From assembly GCF_013403865.1 (NCBI RefSeq), contig NZ_JABFDK010000001.1, forward strand, positions 620,001-684,000: a DNA stretch of 64,000 nucleotides, given 5' to 3'. The translations under genes and the position numbers were made by a program. Below are positions 38,819-47,064 of this stretch, piece by piece (positions within the stretch are counted from its first letter, which is position 1; each line of letters begins with the position of its first letter). The notes under the pieces are model-generated. The model saw only the letters and a program-made list of their open reading frames with translations, had not been told where the DNA came from and did not search any database. The stretch is from Winogradskyella costae. Lineage in GTDB: Bacteria > Bacteroidota > Bacteroidia > Flavobacteriales > Flavobacteriaceae.

Positions 38819-40261
38819 ATGAAAAATTTGACATATATATTTTCTGTTTTATTTATTGCAACAACGATGAGTTGTACCAAAGATTTTGAAAACATAAATA
38901 CCAACCCAAACCAACCAAGTTCGGTCCAACCATGTTTGTTGCTAAGACAGGTTATTTACGATTTTGGAGAAAACATGAGCTACGAAGGCTTTGTTGCTGG
39001 CGATTTATTAGCACAACATAGAACCGCTTTAGATTTCAATTTATTTGATAGACATGCTTTAAAATCACCACAATTAGGAGGTAATCCTTGGCCAATTTTT
39101 TATACCAATTTAAGAGATAATGAGATTATACTAAATCAAGCTAGAACAACAGAAACCTTTGCTGTTTACGAAGGTCCTGCTTTAATTCTTAAGGCTTATA
39201 TGGCTGCTGGTTTGACGGATTTATTTGGAGACGTTCCCTATTTTGAAGCGTTCAATGGTGTTGAAGGCACCGTAACACCAGCATACGATTCACAAGAAGA
39301 CATCTATCTTAATGAAAACGGTATATTAGATAATTTAGATAAAGGTATTGCGGCAATTGAAGCCTATACTGATGTAATTCCATTGGAAGGCGATATTTTA
39401 TTTGATGGCAATTTAGAGGCTTGGATAAAATTTGCGAATGCTTTAAAAATTAAACATTTGGTTCGTATTTCAGATAAAATAGATGTTTCTAGTGATTTAC
39501 AATCCCTTTTTGATGAAGGTAATTATATCACTTCAAACAGCGAAAATGCTATTTTCAATTTTACCAACACAGACCCAAACAGTTTTAGATTAGCACAATT
39601 ACGAATTGGAGATTTCAACAATTTTGTATTGTCCGAAACTATGGAAGATATTTTAATTGGCTTGAATGACACGAGACTTTCAAGTTTATTTCGTCGGTTT
39701 TCAAATTCAAATACTAATGAATTTAATGGTTTGCTAAATGGAATCGATGCTTCCACTACCTCTATTGCTTTAGCAGATTATTCTTTAGCAAGTACGACTT
39801 TCAGAGAAGATACTTCAACTTTAGATGCTAATTTTATAACCGCTTGGGAAGTACAATTTGCCTTAGCCGAAGCGGCTGCCAAAGGTATTATTTCTGCAGA
39901 TGCACAAATATTATACAACGCTGGAGTTACGTTAGCGTTTGAGTATTGGAACACGGAACTACCTACAGATTACCTCTCTGGTCCTGCCGCTTATGATGCT
40001 ATTGGTGCAAATCCGATGGAACAAATTTTAACACAGAAATGGATAGCCAATGTCATTAATGGTTACGAAGGTTGGATAGAATACCGGAGAACTGGCTTCC
40101 CTGAATTGCAAACGATTTCAGCAAGTTTAAACAACGATTTAATTCCGATAAGAATGCCTTATCCTGCAGAAGAAGCCGCTTTAAATTTTGAAAATTACAG
40201 TGTTGCAACCAACGCAACCGACAACAATAGTATAAACGTGCCAGTTTGGTGGAATGAATAA
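38819..40261 (+). CDS. SusD/RagB-like surface lipoprotein
   Basis: A 480-residue lipoprotein with a signal ending TMSC (lipid-bearing Cys19). NINTNPNQPSSV near residue 26 is the typical opening of the SusD-like_2 family. The protein is helical with TPR-like segments, for example ALILKAYMAAGLTDLFGDVPY, and ends with EAALNFENYSVA. It forms the lid of the SusCD pair that captures ligand at the cell surface. It lies 9 nt after susC and 6 nt before the symporter gene, making one transport unit. Confidence 0.9.
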   Translation: MKNLTYIFSVLFIATTMSCTKDFENINTNPNQPSSVQPCLLLRQVIYDFGENMSYEGFVAGDLLAQHRTALDFNLFDRHALKSPQLGGNPWPIFYTNLRDNEIILNQARTTETFAVYEGPALILKAYMAAGLTDLFGDVPYFEAFNGVEGTVTPAYDSQEDIYLNENGILDNLDKGIAAIEAYTDVIPLEGDILFDGNLEAWIKFANALKIKHLVRISDKIDVSSDLQSLFDEGNYITSNSENAIFNFTNTDPNSFRLAQLRIGDFNNFVLSETMEDILIGLNDTRLSSLFRRFSNSNTNEFNGLLNGIDASTTSIALADYSLASTTFREDTSTLDANFITAWEVQFALAEAAAKGIISADAQILYNAGVTLAFEYWNTELPTDYLSGPAAYDAIGANPMEQILTQKWIANVINGYEGWIEYRRTGFPELQTISASLNNDLIPIRMPYPAEEAALNFENYSVATNATDNNSINVPVWWNE

Positions 40262-40267
40262 TGGAAT

Positions 40268-41635
40268 ATGGATATAATTAACTGGCAATGGACATTGATA
40301 ATTGCATCGAGTTTACTACTCTTTATATTATCGCCATTAGCAAAGACAACAGAAGAATTTTTTAAGGCGGTTCATAAAAGGAAAGCACCAAACAGCTTAG
40401 TGCTTACTGGAAGCCTTATTATTTCTTGGATTTTTGCCAAGAGCATTACCAATGCAGCCAATTTAGGTTTAAGCTTTGGTATTGTTGGAGGCGTTGCTTA
40501 TGCTGGATATTATGTATCGTTTGCTGTCGCTGGTTTACTAATTTACAAAATGCGCGTTGTTGGCGGATTTAAAAGTATTCATCAATTTTTAACCACCAAA
40601 TTTGGAAAAGGAGCTATGGCTTTGTTTTCAATTTTAATTGCTATTCGTTTATTTAATGAAGTCTGGAGTAATACCATGGTTATTGGTAGTTATTTTGGTG
40701 AAACAGGAAGTTCTAACTATTACAAAGCCATAATAGTTTTCACCATATTGACATTAGCTTATGCGATAAAAGGCGGTTTGAGTAGTTCTATTTTTACTGA
40801 TGTGATTCAGATGGTATTATTTAGTATTCTACTTATGGTAATTCTATGGAATATCTTTTCAATAGACACTTTTAGCGTTACTGATGTCGTTACTTCTGGG
40901 ACTTGGAGTTTTGAGTTAGGTTTAAACCTTTTCTTCGCTGCCATTATTCAATCGTTTAGTTATCCGTTTCACGACCCAGTTTTAACCGATAGAGCCTTTA
41001 TTAGTTCACCCAAAGTCACGCGTAAAAGTTTTTTATGGGCAAGTTTATTAGGTGCGATTTGCATTATACTATTTAGCGTCATTGGTGTTTATGCGCAAAC
41101 CCAAGGTTTTAAAGGACAAGCAGCCGTAGAAGTTGGTAAAGCTTTTGGAGTGGTTATTTTATTAGTCATTAATTTTATAATGATAACCTCAGCAGCATCC
41201 ACTCTAGACTCAACATTTTCATCCTTTTCAAAATTATTAGCGATTGATTTAGGCATGGTTAACGATTTAACTTTTGGAAGAGCATCTATGGCTGCCATAG
41301 CGATTTTAGGCACACTACCTGTTTTTCTTGAAGCCGAAATTTTATCAGCAACCACCATATCTGGCACCATGGTTATTGGTTTAACACCCATCTTTCTCTT
41401 TTGGAATATTAAAGTACCCAAAATGAGTTTCTATTTAAGTGTTATTACCGGATTAGTATTTGGATTTACCCTGGTTTTTAATGTGTTTCCGGAAGCCTTA
41501 ATTTTTACAAAAGGTAAGTATGCTGATTTACTTTGGGTGAATATTTGGGGAATTTTAAGCTGTAATATTTTATATTTCATACCGAAATGGTTAGCATCGA
41601 AAAACATCGTATTAAAAACAAGTTCTGTTTCATAA
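40268..41635 (+). CDS. Sodium:solute symporter family transporter
   Basis: An inner-membrane protein of 455 residues with about 13 helices. Hallmarks of the SSS family are the early helix with FGIVGGVAYAGYY, AYAIKGGLSSSIFTDVIQM (the core signature near residue 165), and the late SAASTLDSTFSSFSKLLAIDL. The family couples Na+ entry to uptake of sugars, amino acids, nucleobases or carboxylates. Position directly behind susCD means the pair brings the ligand to the periplasm and this protein takes it across the inner membrane. The substrate is unknown. Confidence 0.9.
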   Translation: MDIINWQWTLIIASSLLLFILSPLAKTTEEFFKAVHKRKAPNSLVLTGSLIISWIFAKSITNAANLGLSFGIVGGVAYAGYYVSFAVAGLLIYKMRVVGGFKSIHQFLTTKFGKGAMALFSILIAIRLFNEVWSNTMVIGSYFGETGSSNYYKAIIVFTILTLAYAIKGGLSSSIFTDVIQMVLFSILLMVILWNIFSIDTFSVTDVVTSGTWSFELGLNLFFAAIIQSFSYPFHDPVLTDRAFISSPKVTRKSFLWASLLGAICIILFSVIGVYAQTQGFKGQAAVEVGKAFGVVILLVINFIMITSAASTLDSTFSSFSKLLAIDLGMVNDLTFGRASMAAIAILGTLPVFLEAEILSATTISGTMVIGLTPIFLFWNIKVPKMSFYLSVITGLVFGFTLVFNVFPEALIFTKGKYADLLWVNIWGILSCNILYFIPKWLASKNIVLKTSSVS

Positions 41636-41653
41636 ATTACACAAAAAATAAAT

Positions 41654-41671
41654 TTTCACTTTAACGTGAAA
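41654..41671 (+). repeat. Hairpin in front of the phosphoesterase-like gene
   Basis: TTTCAC (41654-41659) pairs with GTGAAA (41666-41671) around TTTAAC, 4 nt before the ATG. It could affect translation or be a small repeat. Confidence 0.35.
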
Positions 41672-41675
41672 CACT

Positions 41676-42503
41676 ATGAATAAAAATATAACAAACATCG
41701 GGACCTTAACTGGTAAAGTACTACTCTTTGGTGGTGTTTACAGCAACCTTCAAGCGCTTGAAGCACTAATTGCCGTGGCAGAATCTGAAGGTATTCCACC
41801 TGAAAACTGTATCTGTACTGGTGATATTATTGGCTATTGTGCCCAACCAGAAGAAACCATGCAAACCTTTAAAAACTGGAATGCTAAAAGCATTGTTGGT
41901 AATGTAGAAATACAATTACGTGATGATGAAGACGATTGCGGTTGCGATTTTACAGAAGGGTCGCGATGCGATGGTTTTTCGCAACAATGGTATCCGTATG
42001 CTAAGAGTAAATTGTCTAAAGATTCTCTTAACTATCTTGAAACGATTCCAGATCATATAAAATTCACAATTGGGAATCAGGAGGTCACTGTCGTACACGG
42101 TTCGTATTTTAATGTTTCAGAATTTATTTTTAAGTCGACACCTTGGGCTACTAAACACTCTAATTTTGAAGCTACAGAAAGCGATATTATTATTGCTGGT
42201 CATTGCGGTTTACCATTTATAGATGAACAAAATAATACATCTTGGATAAACCCAGGTGTGATAGGTATGCCCGCCAATGATGGAAAACCGAATGTTTGGT
42301 TTGCTGTTTTAGATGATTTGGTAAAACCGTTACAGGTAAATTTTCGTAAGTTAAATTATAACCATACGCTCACCAATAAATTAATGTTAAACGGATTATT
42401 GCCAGAATCTTATGCAAAAACAATCGTTTCGGGCATTTGGGATAACATGGAAATTTTACCTGAAGCCGAAAAACAGCAACAAGGAAAAGCACTAGAGTTG
42501 TAA
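41676..42503 (+). CDS. Metallophosphoesterase-like protein with altered metal site
   Basis: A 275-residue protein with the calcineurin-like/YfcE fold pattern. Residues 16-30 (LLFGGVYSNLQALEA) align with the usual start containing D-x-H-G-N, but the two metal ligands are Gly20 and Tyr22. CTGDIIGYC keeps Asp50. GNVE has Val77 where GNH/GNHD has His. VVHGS keeps His141. GHCGLP (176-180) has Gly178 for the last His. Cysteines gather at 45, 47, 55, 88, 90, 98 and 177 (DDCGCDFTEGSRC). Hydrolase activity is doubtful. A different metal or arsenic-binding role is possible inference, in view of the neighbours. Confidence 0.82.
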   Translation: MNKNITNIGTLTGKVLLFGGVYSNLQALEALIAVAESEGIPPENCICTGDIIGYCAQPEETMQTFKNWNAKSIVGNVEIQLRDDEDDCGCDFTEGSRCDGFSQQWYPYAKSKLSKDSLNYLETIPDHIKFTIGNQEVTVVHGSYFNVSEFIFKSTPWATKHSNFEATESDIIIAGHCGLPFIDEQNNTSWINPGVIGMPANDGKPNVWFAVLDDLVKPLQVNFRKLNYNHTLTNKLMLNGLLPESYAKTIVSGIWDNMEILPEAEKQQQGKALEL

Positions 42504-42533
42504 GGTATATCAAATAATTTATACTAATTAGAC

Positions 42534-43028
42534 ATGCGAAATCTCTTTATTTTATCTTTTTTGCTCTTAAGTTTCTTTGGAAATAGCCAAGAAACTCTTC
42601 AAGAGTTATTAAAAACTCATAATAAAGAACGCATTCCTTATATTTCTGTTCAAGAATTGGCCATGCCGAAGACGGATGCTATTTTATTGGATGCTCGAGA
42701 GATTAAAGAATACAATGTAAGTCACATTCCAAATTCAACGTATGTTGGCTATGATAATTTCGATTTAGATACCGTTATAAAGTCATTTCCTGATACTTCA
42801 AAAACGATAGTTATCTATTGTTCTGTTGGCATAAGGTCCGAAGTGATTGCTGAGCAGCTTAAAAAGGAAGGTTACAATAACGTATTCAACTTATTTGGTG
42901 GTATTTTTGAATGGAAGAACAACAATTTACCTCTGTTAAACTCAGAAGGAAATGAAACAGAACACGTACACACTTTCTCTAAAGATTGGAGTAAGTGGTT
43001 ATTAAAAGGCATTAAAATCTATGAATAA
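42534..43028 (+). CDS. Exported rhodanese-domain protein
   Basis: A 164-residue protein with a signal peptide (residues 1-18, LLSFFGNSQ). A single rhodanese domain follows, with the DAREIKEYNVSHIPNS substrate strand and the active-site loop YCSVGIRS (Cys96). Family role: sulfur (or selenium/arsenate-like oxyanion) transfer via a persulfide cysteine, here in the periplasm. The 3' end overlaps the next transferase gene by 8 nt, so it is made together with it. Its presence in the ArsS cluster suggests thiol chemistry on an exported intermediate. Confidence 0.9.
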   Translation: MRNLFILSFLLLSFFGNSQETLQELLKTHNKERIPYISVQELAMPKTDAILLDAREIKEYNVSHIPNSTYVGYDNFDLDTVIKSFPDTSKTIVIYCSVGIRSEVIAEQLKKEGYNNVFNLFGGIFEWKNNNLPLLNSEGNETEHVHTFSKDWSKWLLKGIKIYE

Positions 43029-43650
43029 ATCACTTGTTATTGTGTTTGTCAAAAACATAAAATTAGGAACTGTAAAAACGAGACTTGCTAAAACTATTGG
43101 AGATTTTGGTGCATTTGAAGTTTATACGGAACTCGTAAAAATCACAGAAAAAGCAACCGAACGATTAGACATAGATAAACGTATTTATTTTTCTAATGCC
43201 ATTGTAGATCATCAATGGGAAGGTGAACTTAAAGCAGTGCAACATGGAGCTGATTTAGGTGAACGTATGCTCAATGCCTTTAAAGAAGGGTTTGAGGCTG
43301 GTTATGAAAAAATAGTTTTAGTAGGTTCTGATTTACCAGATATAGATGTCGCTCACATAAAAAATGGATTAAATGCCTTAACTATTAATGAAGTTGTTTT
43401 TGGTCCGGCAGAAGATGGTGGGTATTATCTAGTGGGCATGTCTAAACTGAATGCCGAAATTTTTATCAATAAGCCATGGAGTCAACCAAATTTATTACAA
43501 TTAACGTTACAGGAGTTACAGAGTAATCAAATTTCAGTTAGTACCTTAGAGACTTTAAATGATATTGACACTTATGAAGACCTAATTGCTTCAGAATTTT
43601 ATAAATCAAACATCAAATTACAAGAAAAAATACAGCAACTCAATGATTAA
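43021..43650 (+). CDS. DUF2064 family transferase (rSAM/selenodomain-associated transferase 1)
   Basis: A 209-residue GT-A-like protein of the TIGR04282 group, related to the nucleotidyltransferase CofC. It has the full N-terminal nucleotide-binding motif GTVKTRLAKTIG (16-27), GSDLPDID, GPAEDGGYYLVGM and LNDIDTYED. It overlaps the rhodanese gene (8 nt) and the phosphorylase gene (8 nt). An activating nucleotidyl or glycosyl transfer onto the sugar released by the phosphorylase is a natural inference, because the phosphorylase would yield a sugar-1-phosphate. This is the more canonical of the two copies in the cluster. Confidence 0.9.
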   Translation: MNKSLVIVFVKNIKLGTVKTRLAKTIGDFGAFEVYTELVKITEKATERLDIDKRIYFSNAIVDHQWEGELKAVQHGADLGERMLNAFKEGFEAGYEKIVLVGSDLPDIDVAHIKNGLNALTINEVVFGPAEDGGYYLVGMSKLNAEIFINKPWSQPNLLQLTLQELQSNQISVSTLETLNDIDTYEDLIASEFYKSNIKLQEKIQQLND

Positions 43651-44455
43651 ATTAATTACAGAAAGCACAGAATACTTACAAAGCAAAGGTTTTGAAAAGC
43701 CAGAAATCGGTATCATTTTAGGTACAGGATTAGGTCAACTAATTAATGAAATTGAAATTTTAGCCGAAGCAAGTTATAATCACATTCCAAACTTTCCTAC
43801 GGCAACCGTAGAGTTTCATAAAGGCAAACTTATTTATGGCCTTTTAGAAGGTAAAAAGGTGGTTGTTATGCAAGGTCGTTTTCATGTGTATGAAGGCTAC
43901 ACATTGCAAGATGTAACATTTCCTGTGAGAATTATGGAGAAGCTTGGTATTAAAACGCTATTAGTTTCTAATGCTGCTGGCGCCGTAAACTTAGATTTCA
44001 AAAAAGGGGAATTAATGCTCATTGATGATCATATTAATCTTCAAGGAGGTTCGCCTTTAGCTTTTAAAGGAGTTTCAGAATTAGGAGAACGTTTTACAGA
44101 TATGAGTGCGCCTTATGATGCAGACATAAATTCAAAATTCGAAAGTATTGCGAAAGCGCATAATATAACTTTACACAAAGGGGTTTACACGAGTGTGGTT
44201 GGTCCTCAACTAGAAACACGTGCCGAATATCGCATGTTAAAGATTATAGGATCTGATGCTGTTGGTATGAGTACAGTACCAGAAATTATTGTGGCTAATC
44301 ATTTAAATCTAAAAGTCGCTGCCGTTTCTGTTTTAACAGACGAGTGCGATCCGGAAAATTTAAAACCCGTTGATATTTCTGAAATTATTGCCATGGCCGG
44401 AAAGGCAGAACCAGATATGATTACGTTGTTTAAAGAATTGATAAAAAGTTTGTAA
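43643..44455 (+). CDS. Purine-nucleoside phosphorylase, class I, with MTAP-like base-binding residue
   Basis: A 270-residue trimeric-type PNP. Motifs are GTGLGQL (26-32), the phosphate-binding QGRFHVYEGY, VSNAAGAVN, DHINLQGGSP, GPQLETRAEYRML and GMSTVPE. The start is the Met at 43643, overlapping the previous gene by 8 nt; an upstream in-frame codon would run deep into that gene. By alignment to human PNP, TN(243) is TD here (Asp233) and the 5'-OH contact His257 is near Ser246. Asp at this place is what methylthioadenosine phosphorylase uses for 6-aminopurines. It may therefore remove adenine from a 5'-substituted nucleoside made by ArsS. Confidence 0.88.
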   Translation: MIKLITESTEYLQSKGFEKPEIGIILGTGLGQLINEIEILAEASYNHIPNFPTATVEFHKGKLIYGLLEGKKVVVMQGRFHVYEGYTLQDVTFPVRIMEKLGIKTLLVSNAAGAVNLDFKKGELMLIDDHINLQGGSPLAFKGVSELGERFTDMSAPYDADINSKFESIAKAHNITLHKGVYTSVVGPQLETRAEYRMLKIIGSDAVGMSTVPEIIVANHLNLKVAAVSVLTDECDPENLKPVDISEIIAMAGKAEPDMITLFKELIKSL

Positions 44456-44522
44456 GCTCTCACGAACTTTAACAACAAAAGGGTAAACAACTTAAGTTTC
44501 TCATTTTTTTTAGAGAACTAAC

Positions 44523-45431
44523 ATGGATAAATATATAGACCTCATATTAAATTCTTATTCCGGATATTGGAATTATCTAAAATATGAACTCATTGATTTG
44601 TATCACTGGGACAATTATTTTTATGGTCTTGTACTTATTTCTGTTATAGTGTGGATTTTAGAAATTGCCTTTCCATGGCGTAAAGAGCAAGCTTTATTTA
44701 GACAAGATTTTTGGTTAGATACGTTTTATATGTTCTTTAATTTCTTTCTATTGAACCTCATTGTTTTTATTGCTTTAACTAATACTGTTGAAGCCTTATT
44801 TAATGATGTTTTAGGATTAGTAGGGTTATCTGTTTCTAGTTTTCAATTATTTGATGTAGACGAATTACCAAGGTGGCTAGGTCTTTTTATCTTTTTTATA
44901 GTTTCTGATTTTGTGCAATGGAATACACACCGCCTTTTACACCGTTTTGAGTGGCTTTGGAATTTTCATAAAGTGCATCACAGTATAAAAGAAATGGGAT
45001 TTGCCGGGCACTTGCGTTACCATTGGATGGAGCCGGTAATGTATAAATCATTACTCTATATTCCTATAGCGATTATTGGTGGTTTTGATGCACAAGACGT
45101 TGCTATTGTACATTTTTTCAGTATTGCTGTTGGCCATTTAAACCATGCCAATCTGGGGTGGGATTACGGTATTTTAAAATATATTTTTAATAATCCTAAA
45201 ATGCACATTTGGCATCACGTTAAAGAATTACCAAAAGGAGAACGTTTTGGAGTTAACTTTGGTATTACACTTAGTATTTGGGATTACCTTTTTAAAACAG
45301 ATTACATTCCGCATGACGGCAGAGATATTGAACTAGGATTTGAAGATGATGATATTTTCCCTAAAGATTTTATTGGTCAATCTGTATATCCTGCATTTTC
45401 AAAGAAACGAGCATCTAAAACCTCGATATAA
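44523..45431 (+). CDS. Sterol desaturase / fatty-acid hydroxylase family membrane di-iron enzyme
   Basis: A 302-residue membrane protein with about four helices. Its histidine clusters form a di-iron site: HRLLH, HKVHHS, HLNHAN and HIWHHV. Family members hydroxylate or desaturate lipids or cleave ether lipids. In this cluster it may act on a lipid that carries the product, for example an arsenolipid, but this is only inference. It lies 67 nt after the phosphorylase gene and 26 nt before a DUF547 gene, on the same strand. Confidence 0.88.
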   Translation: MDKYIDLILNSYSGYWNYLKYELIDLYHWDNYFYGLVLISVIVWILEIAFPWRKEQALFRQDFWLDTFYMFFNFFLLNLIVFIALTNTVEALFNDVLGLVGLSVSSFQLFDVDELPRWLGLFIFFIVSDFVQWNTHRLLHRFEWLWNFHKVHHSIKEMGFAGHLRYHWMEPVMYKSLLYIPIAIIGGFDAQDVAIVHFFSIAVGHLNHANLGWDYGILKYIFNNPKMHIWHHVKELPKGERFGVNFGITLSIWDYLFKTDYIPHDGRDIELGFEDDDIFPKDFIGQSVYPAFSKKRASKTSI

Positions 45432-45457
45432 ATTACCTTTATAAAATTAAATAACAT

Positions 45458-46264
45458 ATGAAATATTTATCAGCTTTAATAATTATTATGCTTTTTGCTA
45501 CTCCGACTTCAGGTGCACAAAATGCCACTCAAGACATCATTAATCCGGCAGAAGGAGGTTCAGATATTTTCGATATAGGAACGACGTATGGAGCGCGCAT
45601 TACTAAAATGAGTTATACAGAAGCTTTTGACCATACAATCTTCAATTCATTGTTAAAAAAACACGTTTCAGAAAATGGAAACGTCAATTATAAGGGTATA
45701 AAAAGTGATTCTAAAAAATTACAAAGTTATATTGACATAATAAAATCACATCAACCTAACGATGATTGGTCTAAAAATGATAAACTCGCCTATTGGATAA
45801 ACGCCTACAACGCTTTAACCATAGATTTAATTCTTAGAAATTACCCAACAAAAAGTATAAAAGACATTAAAGATCCTTGGGATCAACGTCTTTGGAAAGT
45901 GGGTAATACTTGGCAAAATTTAAATGATATTGAACATAAAATACTTAGAGAAATGGATGAGCCTAGAATCCATTTTGCTATCGTTTGTGCTTCTGTATCG
46001 TGTCCTAAACTTCAGAATACAGCATTTACAGCTTCAAATTTAGACGAACAATTAACGAATGCTACAAAAGAATTTTTGGCTGACACCTCTAAGAATGAAC
46101 TTTCAAAAGACAACATAAAAATTTCAAAAATATTTAAATGGTTTAAAAATGATTTTGAAAAAAATGGAAGTTTAATTGATTTCCTAAATCAATATTCGGA
46201 CGTTACTATTTCAGAATCTGCTAAAAAAAGCTACACCGATTATAATTGGAATTTAAATGAATAA
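45458..46264 (+). CDS. Exported DUF547 protein
   Basis: A 268-residue protein with a signal peptide (residues 1-20, LFATPTSGAQ). DUF547 features follow: WINAYNALTIDLILRNYP and FAIVCASVSCPKL with a conserved Cys pair. The family has a cysteine-protease/transglutaminase-like fold in some descriptions and no settled biochemical role. It is a recurring neighbour of the rSAM/selenodomain transferases. It sits between the desaturase-type gene and the second transferase. Confidence 0.87.
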   Translation: MKYLSALIIIMLFATPTSGAQNATQDIINPAEGGSDIFDIGTTYGARITKMSYTEAFDHTIFNSLLKKHVSENGNVNYKGIKSDSKKLQSYIDIIKSHQPNDDWSKNDKLAYWINAYNALTIDLILRNYPTKSIKDIKDPWDQRLWKVGNTWQNLNDIEHKILREMDEPRIHFAIVCASVSCPKLQNTAFTASNLDEQLTNATKEFLADTSKNELSKDNIKISKIFKWFKNDFEKNGSLIDFLNQYSDVTISESAKKSYTDYNWNLNE

Positions 46265-46296
46265 AACTACGATCATTAATTTATCGTAAGTAATAT

Positions 46297-47064
46297 ATGA
46301 TTAGTATAATTATTCCTGTTTTAAATGAAGCCGACAGTATTGGTCATTTGTTAACGCATATAATTGTGAATTCTACTTCTGATAATATTACTGAGGTTAT
46401 AGTCGTGGATGGCGGAAGTACAGACGAAACAGAAAAAGTAGTTTCTAATTTTATTACTGCAAATAATGCCAAACCATCAGATCCAAATGTCGTTGTACTC
46501 GATACTGCATTTTTAAGAGAACATCTTATTCGTACAAATGTAAAATTAGTTTCGTCTAATCGCGGAAGAGCAAAACAAATGAATACTGGGGCAAAACATG
46601 CCCAAGGAGACATTTTACACTTCCTTCACGCCGATTCTTTTCCTCCTAAAAATTTTGACCAACTTATTATTAACGAAGTCCAAAAAGGTAACCAAGCAGG
46701 TTGCTTTAGAATGCGGTTTGACAGCAACCATTGGTGGCTACGTTTAGCAAGTTGGTTAACCCAATTTTCTTGGCGTGCTTGCAGAGGCGGCGATCAAAGT
46801 CAGTTTATAACTAAAGCACTATTTGATGAGGTTGGTGGTTATAATGAAAACTATATTATATACGAAGACAACATGTTGATTAATGAACTCTATGCTCGGA
46901 AGCAGTTTGTGGTTATTAATAAAAAGTTGACCACCTCAGCACGACTTTATCGTAAACATGGGATTTGGAAACTACAACTTCATTTTTGGACCATTTATGT
47001 AAAAAAGTGGTTTGGTGCGTCTGCGGAGGAATTATTAGCTTATTATAAGAAGCACATCTGTTAA
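46297..47064 (+). CDS. GT2 glycosyltransferase (rSAM/selenodomain-associated transferase 2 type)
   Basis: A 255-residue soluble GT-A enzyme of the TIGR04283 type. It has the nucleotide-sugar loop SIIIPVLNEADSIGHLL, VIVVDGGSTDET, the RGRAKQMNTGAKHAQGDILHFLHAD segment that carries the DxD-like HAD, and RGGDQSQFI. The C-terminal KLQLHFWTIYVKKWFG is typical of this group. It is the last gene of the ArsS cluster. Its stop at 47062-47064 abuts, without a gap, the stop of the convergent phosphoesterase gene. Confidence 0.9.
   Translation: MISIIIPVLNEADSIGHLLTHIIVNSTSDNITEVIVVDGGSTDETEKVVSNFITANNAKPSDPNVVVLDTAFLREHLIRTNVKLVSSNRGRAKQMNTGAKHAQGDILHFLHADSFPPKNFDQLIINEVQKGNQAGCFRMRFDSNHWWLRLASWLTQFSWRACRGGDQSQFITKALFDEVGGYNENYIIYEDNMLINELYARKQFVVINKKLTTSARLYRKHGIWKLQLHFWTIYVKKWFGASAEELLAYYKKHIC

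Noticed and set aside
43586..43642. 19-codon extension of the nucleoside phosphorylase
   Set aside because: It overlaps the preceding transferase gene by 65 nt; the ATG at 43643 gives the common 8-nt overlap also seen at the neighbouring junction.
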